64,000 nt of DNA from Bacillota bacterium (GTDB taxonomy: Bacteria; Bacillota; Clostridia; Lachnospirales; Lachnospiraceae): the NCBI GenBank assembly GCA_023386315.1, contig JAEWJZ010000013.1:62001-126000 (forward strand). Direction: 5' to 3'. The notes beneath the pieces were generated by a model that saw only the letters and a list, made by a program, of their open reading frames with translations, did not search any database and had not been told where the DNA came from. Positions 26,736 through 34,173 of this stretch are shown here, piece after piece (position 1 is the first letter of the stretch; each line of letters begins with the position of its first letter). The translations under genes and the position numbers were made by a program.

Positions 26736-27178
26736 TTTCACTGTCTGCTTTTGCCGGTTTTTGTGCAGACACCCTTCAGTTAAAGGAAGTAGATATTACC
26801 AGCTATTCTCCTCTTGCACTGGCCTATATCGGAGATGCGGTGTATGAACTGATTATCCGTACAAAAGTCATGAACCACGGAAGCACGCAGGTGAATAACA
26901 TGCATAAGAAAAGTGCCAGGCTGGTGAATGCAAAGGCTCAGGCGGACATCATCAGAAGTCTGGTGGAAGGGGAAGAGCTGACTCCGGAGGAGATTGCCGT
27001 ATACAAACGGGGGCGCAATGCCAAATCTGCCACAACAGCCAAACACGCGACAGTGGCAGATTACAGAACAGCAACCGGTTTTGAGGCTTTATGCGGTTAT
27101 CTCTATTTAAGCGGCAGGCTGGAACGTTTGATTTGGGTGGTAAGCAGGGGGCTTAACAGAATAGGAGAACTGGAATGA
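26720..27178 (+). CDS. mrnC: Mini-ribonuclease III
   Basis: A 152-residue RNase III-like catalytic domain without the dsRNA-binding domain. Signature YSPLALAYIGDAVYELIIR with the catalytic Asp at about 39. In Bacillus Mini-III matures 23S rRNA ends. It starts inside the end of cysS and overlaps rlmB by four bases, so expression is coupled. Confidence 0.94.
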   Translation: MEENIISLSAFAGFCADTLQLKEVDITSYSPLALAYIGDAVYELIIRTKVMNHGSTQVNNMHKKSARLVNAKAQADIIRSLVEGEELTPEEIAVYKRGRNAKSATTAKHATVADYRTATGFEALCGYLYLSGRLERLIWVVSRGLNRIGELE

Positions 27179-27912
27179 TAGAAGAATTTACAATAGAAGG
27201 AAGGAATGCGGTGCTTGAAGCATTCCGTTCCGGAAAGACCATTGACAAACTGTATGTACAGAAAGGCGTATCCGATGGTCCCATCCAATCCATATTGCGG
27301 GAAGCCAAAAAGACAGATACCATTGTTAACTTTGTGGAAAGAGAACGTCTGGACCAGATGTCTGAGGAGGGCCGCCATCAGGGTGTGATCGCCCATGCGG
27401 CTGCCTATGAATATGCAGAAGTGGAAGATTTGTTAAAGGCAGCAGAGGAAAAGGGAGAACCGCCGTTTTTATTTCTCCTTGACGGAATTGAAGATCCCCA
27501 CAATCTGGGAGCCATTATCCGTACCGCCAACCTTGCAGGTGCCCACGGCGTTATTATACCGAAGCGCAGAGCAGTGGGCTTAACAGCCACAGTGGCGAAG
27601 ACTTCTGCAGGTGCTCTTAACTATACGCCGGTTGCCAAGGTGACAAATTTAACAGCAGTTATGGAAGATTTAAAGAAAAAGGGAATGTGGTTTGTATGTG
27701 CCGATATGGATGGAGAGAGCATGTACCGACTGAATTTAAAAGGACCGATTGGTCTTGTAATCGGCAGTGAGGGAAGCGGAGTAAGCAGACTGGTAAAAGA
27801 AACCTGTGATATGGTTGCTTCCATACCCATGAAGGGAAACATTGATTCTCTCAATGCCTCGGTAGCTGCAGGAGTGCTGGCTTATGAAATTGTAAGGCAG
27901 CGTTTGGGATAA
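27175..27912 (+). CDS. rlmB: 23S rRNA (guanosine-2'-O-)-methyltransferase RlmB-like (SpoU/TrmH family)
   Basis: A 245-residue SPOUT methyltransferase. An N-terminal substrate-binding domain (1-75, IEGRNAVLEAFRSG) is followed by the knotted domain with motif 1 (DGIEDPHNLGAIIRTA), motif 2 (GLVIGSEGSGVSRL) and motif 3 (IPMKGNIDSLNASVAAGVLAYE). It likely methylates the 2'-OH of a guanosine in 23S rRNA. Last gene of the cysS cluster. Confidence 0.93.
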   Translation: MIEEFTIEGRNAVLEAFRSGKTIDKLYVQKGVSDGPIQSILREAKKTDTIVNFVERERLDQMSEEGRHQGVIAHAAAYEYAEVEDLLKAAEEKGEPPFLFLLDGIEDPHNLGAIIRTANLAGAHGVIIPKRRAVGLTATVAKTSAGALNYTPVAKVTNLTAVMEDLKKKGMWFVCADMDGESMYRLNLKGPIGLVIGSEGSGVSRLVKETCDMVASIPMKGNIDSLNASVAAGVLAYEIVRQRLG

Positions 27913-27932
27913 CCATTTAGGAGATGATAAGC

Positions 27933-28916
27933 ATGAGAAAAAAAGGTACGGCTGCTGCCGCTGTCTGTGCGGCCCTGTTGCTTTCCTTAAACGGCTGTGC
28001 GCCGGCAAACCGGATTGCTTCTGCTGATCAGACAGCAGAACCTACAGAGTGGAAAACGGTTGTTACAATTAAAGATGAGGCAGTCCCTCTTTATTCAAAA
28101 CCTGCCGGAAGCAGTGTTAAGGTTCCCCAGGCATCAGGAACGGTCACTTACAGCAGCAATAACGTTCTTCTCGATGCTTCCAATACCAGCCATGGATATG
28201 TAATGGTGCAGTATTCAGGTGATTCAGCTAAAATTAAGGTTCAGATATTAAAAAGCGGGGGAGAAACTTATACCTATGATCTGAACTCCAGATCAGCGTA
28301 TGAAGTGTTCCCGCTGACGGAAGGAAACGGATCCTATACAATCAGGGTGCTGGAACAGGTTTCCGGAAACCAGTATGCGGTAAAATCAAACAACAGCATA
28401 AATGTAACGCTGTCAAATGAGTATGAACCCTTTCTTTATCCCAACCAGTATGTGAATTTCTCTGCGGGCAGCGCCGTGGTTGCAAAAGGCGCAGAGGTCG
28501 CTGCTTCTGCAGCAGATGCCCTGGGAGTAGTGAGCAATGTATATAATTACGTTGTACAGAATTTTACATACGATACTGCGCTTGCCAACACAGTCCAGTC
28601 CGGTTATTTACCAAATGTGGATCATGTCCTGTCTGTGAAGAAAGGGATCTGCTTTGACTATGCAGCTGTTATGACAGCCATGCTCCGTTCCCAGAATATT
28701 CCCACCAAGCTGATCGTGGGATATACGGGAAGTCTTTACCATGCATGGGTGAGTGTATACATAGAAGGACAGGGCTGGGTGGATAACATCATTTATTTTG
28801 ATGGCTATCAGTGGAAACTGATGGATCCCACCTTTGCCTCATCGGGAAAGAGTGATCCTAAGATTAAGGATTATATTACCAACAGTTCGAATTATAAGGC
28901 AAAATATACCTACTAA
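27933..28916 (+). CDS. Transglutaminase-like lipoprotein
   Basis: A 327-residue exported lipoprotein. The signal peptide ends in a lipobox (LSLNGC, Cys about 24). Residues about 40-165 form a beta-rich domain. A transglutaminase-like domain (about 200-310) has the Cys in KKGICFDYAAVM, the His in YHAWVSVY and the Asp in LMDPTF. Start is the ATG at 27933, with AGGAG nine bases upstream; the ATG at 27924 is directly against the ribosome site. The role may be peptidase or crosslinking at the cell surface. The pilus-like operon begins 29 bp downstream, so it may be co-transcribed. Confidence 0.88.
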   Translation: MRKKGTAAAAVCAALLLSLNGCAPANRIASADQTAEPTEWKTVVTIKDEAVPLYSKPAGSSVKVPQASGTVTYSSNNVLLDASNTSHGYVMVQYSGDSAKIKVQILKSGGETYTYDLNSRSAYEVFPLTEGNGSYTIRVLEQVSGNQYAVKSNNSINVTLSNEYEPFLYPNQYVNFSAGSAVVAKGAEVAASAADALGVVSNVYNYVVQNFTYDTALANTVQSGYLPNVDHVLSVKKGICFDYAAVMTAMLRSQNIPTKLIVGYTGSLYHAWVSVYIEGQGWVDNIIYFDGYQWKLMDPTFASSGKSDPKIKDYITNSSNYKAKYTY

Positions 28917-28945
28917 TGAATGGAATGAAAAGGGAGTAAGGACAG

Positions 28946-29998
28946 ATGGCAAAAGAAGTGAAAAAACAGTATTCTGCCCGGGAACTTTCTGCATTCTGCC
29001 TTCAGATATCCATTCTTCTTCATGCGGCAATCCCTCTTGATGAGGGATTGTCTGTTATGGCGGAGGATGCACAGCAGGATGAAGAAAAGAAGCTGCTGTT
29101 AAAGATGGCGGAGGATGCAGAACTGGGAAATCCGTTTTCGAAGGTACTGAAGGAAACCGGCATTTATCCGGCTTATATGGTCCGAATGACAAGGCTTGGA
29201 GAAGAAACAGGAACTCTGGACCAGATTATGGAGTCTCTGGCCGAATATTATGAAAAAGAGCATATTATGATGAAGAACATGAAAAATGCCATTACCTATC
29301 CGGCTATGATGATCGGGATGCTTTTGATTGTTCTCCTTGTACTGTTTACCAGGGTAATGCCTGTATTTGAAAAGGTATATAAACAGCTGGGGGCCCAGAT
29401 GCCGCCGGTGTCAATTGCTGCAACAAGACTGGGAGGAATATTTTGCGCCGTTTCGCTGGTGATCATTCTTCTCCTTGGAATTGCGGCTTTTTTTGTCTGG
29501 ATTATGGGAAGAAACGGCAAAAAGATCCTTCTGGCAGAAGGACTGGTTAACTGGCTGAAGCGAAGAAGCAAAATAGCAAAGTCCATAGCAAACCGCCGTT
29601 TTACTGCCGTTCTATCGCTGACGTTAAAAAGCGGGCTGGACCTGGAAAAAGGGATGGAGCTTGCAGGGGAACTGGTTGAGAATCCGGCAGTGGAAGAGAA
29701 GATACGCCGGTGTGCCAGTTCGCTGGAAGCCGGTAACGATTATTACAGCGCCATGAAAGATACCGGTCTTTTCAGCGGATTTTATATCCAGATGATTAAA
29801 GTGGGAACAAGAAGCGGCCGTTTGGACAGTGTAATGTCAGAAATATCTAAAAGCTACGAGGAAGAGGCAGACCTTGCCACGGAACAGATGATTGGCCGGT
29901 TTGAACCCACTGTAATAGCAGTTCTGGCAGTTTCTGTCGGCATGATTCTTTTGTCAGTCATGCTGCCGTTAATGGGTGTCCTGTCTGCCATCGGCTAG
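28946..29998 (+). CDS. Type II secretion/type IV pilus inner-membrane platform protein (GspF/PilC family)
   Basis: A 350-residue protein with two T2SSF domains (about 15-140 and 215-340) and membrane segments near 115-140, 165-190 and 320-345. ELSAFCLQISILLHAAIPLDEGL is the usual start of the first domain. It forms the platform that the ATPase drives to assemble pilin-like fibres. AAAGGGAG precedes the ATG. First clear gene of the pilus-like operon. Confidence 0.92.
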   Translation: MAKEVKKQYSARELSAFCLQISILLHAAIPLDEGLSVMAEDAQQDEEKKLLLKMAEDAELGNPFSKVLKETGIYPAYMVRMTRLGEETGTLDQIMESLAEYYEKEHIMMKNMKNAITYPAMMIGMLLIVLLVLFTRVMPVFEKVYKQLGAQMPPVSIAATRLGGIFCAVSLVIILLLGIAAFFVWIMGRNGKKILLAEGLVNWLKRRSKIAKSIANRRFTAVLSLTLKSGLDLEKGMELAGELVENPAVEEKIRRCASSLEAGNDYYSAMKDTGLFSGFYIQMIKVGTRSGRLDSVMSEISKSYEEEADLATEQMIGRFEPTVIAVLAVSVGMILLSVMLPLMGVLSAIG

Positions 29999-30007
29999 GA
30001 GGTTTCT

Positions 30008-30331
30008 ATGAAAAAACAAAAAGAATCAGGAAAAGAACTGGCCGGACAGCTTTTATCCCTGGGGGCGTTTTCTCTTGCCGTTGTACTTTTTGTCTCCTCT
30101 GCATTGACATTTTCAAAGCGATCCGGAGAACGGGGAGCAGAGACTTTACGGGATGCCATACGCAGGGCATCGGTCCAGTGTTATGCAATTGAAGGAAGAT
30201 ATCCGCCCAGCGTGGAATACTTAGAAGAGAATTACGGGATTAAGATTGACAGAGACCGCTACGATGTGTTTTACAGCGGATTCGCATCAAACTTCATGCC
30301 GGATATCACCGTTAATTTACAAAATCCATAG
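30008..30331 (+). CDS. Small single-span membrane protein in pilus-like operon
   Basis: A 107-residue protein with a short charged N-terminus, one membrane segment (about 16-34) and an exported domain containing AIEGRYPPSVEYLEENYGI, a pattern like globular parts of pseudopilins. There is no clear prepilin-peptidase site. It is 9 bp after the platform gene. It may be a minor pilin-like or assembly protein; function inferred only from place. Confidence 0.75.
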   Translation: MKKQKESGKELAGQLLSLGAFSLAVVLFVSSALTFSKRSGERGAETLRDAIRRASVQCYAIEGRYPPSVEYLEENYGIKIDRDRYDVFYSGFASNFMPDITVNLQNP

Positions 30332-30342
30332 AGAGGTGCCCA

Positions 30343-30834
30343 ATGACAGGAAAAGAAATACCGAAAAGCCGGTTGGGAACAATCGTGTTTCCACTCCTTT
30401 TGTTTCTGGTGTTTGTGATGTGCGCCTTATTTCTCATACTGATCGGCGGCAGAGTTTATGAAAACATCAATAAAAGATCGGAGCTGACCTATCAGAAAGA
30501 TATTGCGTTCAGCTATATTGCCAATAAGGTCAGGCAGGCAGATGAGGCCGGTGCCGTATCGCTTACGGAAGACGGGGGAGTGCAGGTTCTTAAATTAAAG
30601 CAGACCATAGATGACACGGTATATGTGACACAGATTTATTACCGTGACGGAAGCTTATGGGAATTGTTTGCTGACCAGAACAGCGGACTTTCCATTCATG
30701 ACGGAAATCAGGTACTGGAATGCGGGAAAATCACCATGGATTTGGAGGATGATCTTCTGAATCTGAAATCAGACGGTGAAACAGGGGGACAGCTCTTTAT
30801 TTCTTTAAGAAGCGGAGGGGCTGCAGATGAATAG
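30343..30834 (+). CDS. Single-span membrane protein, DUF4860-like
   Basis: A 163-residue protein with one membrane segment (about 12-35; LLLFLVFVMCALFLILIG) and an exported beta-rich domain (VYVTQIYYRDGSLWELF). It looks like the DUF4860 family seen in clostridial pilus-like operons (family name from memory). It overlaps the next gene by eight bases. Probably a minor pilin-like component. Confidence 0.7.
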   Translation: MTGKEIPKSRLGTIVFPLLLFLVFVMCALFLILIGGRVYENINKRSELTYQKDIAFSYIANKVRQADEAGAVSLTEDGGVQVLKLKQTIDDTVYVTQIYYRDGSLWELFADQNSGLSIHDGNQVLECGKITMDLEDDLLNLKSDGETGGQLFISLRSGGAADE

Positions 30835-31234
30835 AAAAAACAGATCCGGTGTGATGATGATGGAGATGATAGTGGCTGTATTTTTCTTCCTTTTATGTGC
30901 AGCTGTCTGTATTCAGGCATTTGTGAAAGCAGACTTGCTCAGCAAAAGAGCCTCCGATTTAAATCAAAGTGTGCTGATTGCCCAAAGTACGGCTGAGATC
31001 TGGAAGGCAGAAGGAGAAGCAGGTCTGTCCAGCCGTTCCTATAATCAGAAAAAAGATTCTCCGGTACAGACATATACCATGATGTTTGATAAAAGAGGTA
31101 ACACCTCTGATCAGTCCCACGCAGTTTATTATGGAGAACTGAGGGTCATAAGCGGACTGGAAGCGGAAGTAACTGTATCTAAGGACGGAAAAATGTTATA
31201 TTCCCTGACTGTAAGCCGGCATGAAGCAGATTGA
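30827..31234 (+). CDS. Pilin-like protein with prepilin peptidase motif
   Basis: A 135-residue protein starting with a short basic leader and the prepilin motif RSG/VMMMEMIVAVFFFLL: cleavage after Gly, with Glu at mature position 5, then a hydrophobic helix. The rest (about 30-135) is the globular head. This is the clearest pilin in the operon. No prepilin peptidase gene lies in the window, so it must be encoded elsewhere. Confidence 0.82.
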   Translation: MNRKNRSGVMMMEMIVAVFFFLLCAAVCIQAFVKADLLSKRASDLNQSVLIAQSTAEIWKAEGEAGLSSRSYNQKKDSPVQTYTMMFDKRGNTSDQSHAVYYGELRVISGLEAEVTVSKDGKMLYSLTVSRHEAD

Positions 31235-31250
31235 GTGAAGGAGGAAGCAT

Positions 31251-31721
31251 ATGGCAAAACAGGAAATTGGCTACAGAGCCAATATCGGAACTCCTACTCT
31301 TATTTTAATATTCATGATTCTCTGTCTGGTTACTTTCGGAATGCTCTCTCTTTCCACAGCGAAAAGTGAGTGGAATCTTGCCCAGAGAAATGCAGATTCT
31401 GTTACGGAATATTACAGAGTCGATAAAGAGGGAGAGGCCTTTTACCAGATGGTCCTGCAGACAGTGGATCATGCACAGAAGGAAGAAGGGGATTTACAGG
31501 CGTTTCAAAATACTCTGTCAAAGGAACTGGGAGAGTACTATGACTCTGAATCCGGGACCATATCCACTCAGATTCCCATGAAACGGTCCCAGTCGCTTTC
31601 CATAAAGCTGAGTCCAATTCCGGATAAAGCGGGAAAGATTTTGATATCCCAGTGGAAAGTGATTCAGACAGAAGATTATGAAATTGATCAATCCCTGCCG
31701 GTGTGGAACGGCGGGAATTGA
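31251..31721 (+). CDS. Single-span membrane protein in pilus-like operon
   Basis: A 156-residue protein with one membrane segment (about 14-34; TLILIFMILCLVTFGMLSLSTA) and an exported helical part. The segment is preceded by NIGTPT rather than a typical prepilin site. It resembles the PilX/GspK-like minor components in layout only. The next gene starts 19 bp later. Function not recognised. Confidence 0.68.
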   Translation: MAKQEIGYRANIGTPTLILIFMILCLVTFGMLSLSTAKSEWNLAQRNADSVTEYYRVDKEGEAFYQMVLQTVDHAQKEEGDLQAFQNTLSKELGEYYDSESGTISTQIPMKRSQSLSIKLSPIPDKAGKILISQWKVIQTEDYEIDQSLPVWNGGN

Positions 31722-31740
31722 CAGAGCAGGAGATTGGAAG

Positions 31741-32817
31741 ATGAAGGTAGTAGATTTGTTGAGTTCTGCTGTGGCACAGAAGGCATCCGATATATTTCTT
31801 GTACCCGGTATGCCGTTTTCATATAAGATTGGAAGCAGGATTGTTTACCAGAGTGAGGAAAAGCTGTACCCGGCCCAGATGGAGCTGCTGATTACAGAGC
31901 TTTACCAGCTGGCTGGTGAAAGAGACATGGGGAAAGTAAGAGAACATGGAGATGATGATTTTTCCTTTGCAATTCCCGGAATCTCCCGGTTCCGCTCCAG
32001 CGTATTCCGCCAGAGAGGTTCCCTGGCTGCGGTGATCCGTGTGGTGAACTTTGATCTTCCTGATTATAAAGAGCTTCATATTCCGGAGCCGGTGATGGAT
32101 GCAGCCAGGCTGACGAAAGGGTTTGTGCTGGTAACAGGACCTGCAGGAAGCGGTAAGACAACCACTCTTGCCTGTATTATTGATAAGATTAATAATACAA
32201 GAAATGCCCATGTTATCACCCTTGAAGATCCCCTGGAATATTTACACCGCCATAAACAGAGCGTGGTAACCCAGCGGGAGGTGACGACAGATACGGACAG
32301 TTACGTCACCGGACTAAGATCTGCCCTTCGCCAGGCACCGGATGTAATTCTGGTGGGGGAGATGAGGGATTATGAGACAATCCGCATTGCCATGACTGCC
32401 GCAGAGACCGGTCATCTGGTGATATCAACGCTTCATACAGTAGGAGCAGCCAATACCATTGACCGAATTATTGACAGCTTTCCTCCCAATCAGCAACAGC
32501 AGATCCGGATGCAGCTGTCCATGGTGATGCAGGCTGTGATTTCCCAGCAGCTGATTCCCACTGTAGACGGAGGGGTATATCCGGCATTTGAAATTATGTT
32601 TTTTAACAATGCAATCCGTAACATGATCCGGGAATCCAAAACCCACCAGATTGATTCGGTCATTGCCACCGGTCAGGCAGAAGGAATGCGTTCTATGGAT
32701 GTTAGTCTGCTGAATCTTTATAAAGAAGGTAAGATCACAAAAGAAAATGCAATCATTTACAGCAGTAACAGTGAACTGATGTCAAAAAAAATCGAACGGG
32801 GAATTTCAAACGCATAG
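31741..32817 (+). CDS. PilT-type secretion/pilus ATPase
   Basis: A 358-residue hexameric ATPase of the GspE/PilT/VirB11 class. Walker A is GPAGSGKTTT (133-142), the Asp box is TLEDPLEY, Walker B is DVILVGEMRDYETI and the His box is TGHLVISTLHT. The short N-domain and the lack of the zinc-binding Cys quartet of PilB/GspE place it with PilT, the retraction motor. It is the only ATPase in the operon, so it may power assembly. The ATG at 31741 follows GGAG; the longer frame overlaps the upstream gene. Confidence 0.9.
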   Translation: MKVVDLLSSAVAQKASDIFLVPGMPFSYKIGSRIVYQSEEKLYPAQMELLITELYQLAGERDMGKVREHGDDDFSFAIPGISRFRSSVFRQRGSLAAVIRVVNFDLPDYKELHIPEPVMDAARLTKGFVLVTGPAGSGKTTTLACIIDKINNTRNAHVITLEDPLEYLHRHKQSVVTQREVTTDTDSYVTGLRSALRQAPDVILVGEMRDYETIRIAMTAAETGHLVISTLHTVGAANTIDRIIDSFPPNQQQQIRMQLSMVMQAVISQQLIPTVDGGVYPAFEIMFFNNAIRNMIRESKTHQIDSVIATGQAEGMRSMDVSLLNLYKEGKITKENAIIYSSNSELMSKKIERGISNA

Positions 32818-32820
32818 TTT

Positions 32821-32849
32821 TTATTTCATGCAGTAACACTATCTATAAT
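32821..32849 (+). promoter_or_regulatory. Possible promoter of ldh
   Basis: TTATTT (32821-32826), 17 bp, TATAAT (32844-32849); good -10, weak -35. Confidence 0.45.
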
Positions 32850-32873
32850 AAGAACAGGAGAGTGGCATAAAAT

Positions 32874-33827
32874 ATGAGAACAGATAAAAGAAAAGTTGCG
32901 CTTGTAGGTACAGGAATGGTGGGAATGAGCTATGCTTATTCCATGCTGAATCAGGGGATTTGTGATGAGCTTGTTTTGATTGATATTAACCGCAAAAGAG
33001 CCGAGGGAGAAGCCATGGATTTAAACCACGGACTGGCTTTTTCCGGGTATCATATGAAGATTTATGCAGGAGAATATAAGGACTGTTCTGATGCGGATAT
33101 TGTGGTGATCTGTGCAGGCGTGGCGCAGAAACAGGGAGAAACGAGACTTGATCTGTTAAAACGCAATGCTTCCGTCTTTGAGTCCATTGTACAGCCTGTA
33201 ACGGAGTCCGGATTTAACGGAATTTTTCTGGTTGCAACCAACCCGGTGGATATTATGGCCAGGATTACCTATTCTCTTTCCGGTTTCAATCCAAAGCGGG
33301 TTCTTGGAAGCGGTACAGCCTTAGATACGGCACGACTTCGGTATCTGCTGGGAGAATCCCTTCGGGTGGATCCAAGAAATGTCCATGCCTACGTCATGGG
33401 AGAACATGGGGACAGCGAATTCGTGCCCTGGAGCCAGGCCATGATTGCTACCAAACCTATTTTATCTCTTTGCGGAAGCGGCGGGGAAGATGATATGGTA
33501 TGCAGGGAAGAGTTAAAGCGGATTGAAGAGGAGGTACGGGGAGCAGCTTACCGGATTATAGACGCAAAGCAGGCAACCTATTACGGAATCGGAATGGCTC
33601 TGACAAGAATCACAAAAGCCATACTTGGAGATGAGAACAGTGTCTTTACCGTATCAACCATGTTAAGAGGGGAGTACGGTCAGAATGATGTATATGCAGG
33701 CGTTCCCTGTATCATAAACAAGAATGGCATTCAGCGGGTTTTATCCCTGTCTCTTACAGAGGAAGAGATGAAGCAGTTTGGCAAATCCTGCGATACTTTA
33801 AGAGAGAGCTTTCAGGGTATTTTATAA
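32874..33827 (+). CDS. ldh: L-lactate dehydrogenase
   Basis: A 317-residue enzyme that reduces pyruvate to lactate with NADH. It has the NAD loop VALVGTGMVGMSYA, the substrate-specificity loop AQKQGETRLDLL (Gln and catalytic Arg, as in lactate rather than malate dehydrogenase), the NPVD motif, and the catalytic His in MGEHGDSEFVPWS. CAGGAGAG precedes the ATG. It is a fermentation gene, transcribed alone, with a terminator following. Confidence 0.94.
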   Translation: MRTDKRKVALVGTGMVGMSYAYSMLNQGICDELVLIDINRKRAEGEAMDLNHGLAFSGYHMKIYAGEYKDCSDADIVVICAGVAQKQGETRLDLLKRNASVFESIVQPVTESGFNGIFLVATNPVDIMARITYSLSGFNPKRVLGSGTALDTARLRYLLGESLRVDPRNVHAYVMGEHGDSEFVPWSQAMIATKPILSLCGSGGEDDMVCREELKRIEEEVRGAAYRIIDAKQATYYGIGMALTRITKAILGDENSVFTVSTMLRGEYGQNDVYAGVPCIINKNGIQRVLSLSLTEEEMKQFGKSCDTLRESFQGIL

Positions 33828-33836
33828 AAAAGAAGG

Positions 33837-33875
33837 CAGGAAAGGATGGGCGGTGCCTGTTCTTTCCTGATCGTT
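33837..33875 (+). terminator. Terminator after ldh
   Basis: caggaaag (33837-33844) pairs with ctttcctg (33862-33869), followed by a T-rich stretch. Confidence 0.65.
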
Positions 33876-33961
33876 TTCCAGGTTGAATAACAGACATATT
33901 AGTGAAGTATTTGTAGAATTTTTGTAGTTTTATGTATATTATAAAAAACTTCTAAAAGACG

Positions 33962-33990
33962 TTGACAAATAGATTTTCCCATGCTATGAT
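33962..33990 (+). promoter_or_regulatory. Promoter of tRNA-Thr
   Basis: TTGACA (33962-33967), 17 bp, TATGAT (33985-33990). A small hairpin ggttcg...cgaacc follows before the tRNA. Confidence 0.85.
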
Positions 33991-34021
33991 ATACGAGGTT
34001 CGAGCGACGAACCAAAGAAAT

Positions 34022-34094
34022 GCTGATGTGGCACAGGTGGTAGCGCACCTCATTGGTAGTGAGGAGGTCACGGGTCCGAGTCCCGTCATCAGCT
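34022..34094 (+). tRNA. tRNA-Thr (anticodon GGT)
   Basis: Acceptor GCTGATG pairs perfectly with CATCAGC. Anticodon stem CCTCA/TGAGG with loop TTGGTAG (anticodon 34055-34057). T-arm ACGGG-TCCGAGT-CCCGT. Discriminator T at 34094; CCA is not encoded. Confidence 0.94.
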
Positions 34095-34100
34095 TGTAAC

Positions 34101-34137
34101 AAACGGGAAGTCTTAATCAGGAGACTTCCCGTTTTTG
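34101..34137 (+). terminator. Terminator of tRNA-Thr
   Basis: Perfect 11-bp stem acgggaagtct (34103-34113) with agacttcccgt (34122-34132), then TTTT. Confidence 0.92.
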
Positions 34138-34173
34138 TCATATCATAAAAAGTAAAGAAGGAGGCAGGTTATT

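Noticed and set aside
31741..32817. Calling the pilus ATPase GspE/PilB
   Set aside because: The short N-domain and lack of a four-Cys zinc motif fit PilT better, although function as an assembly motor is left open.
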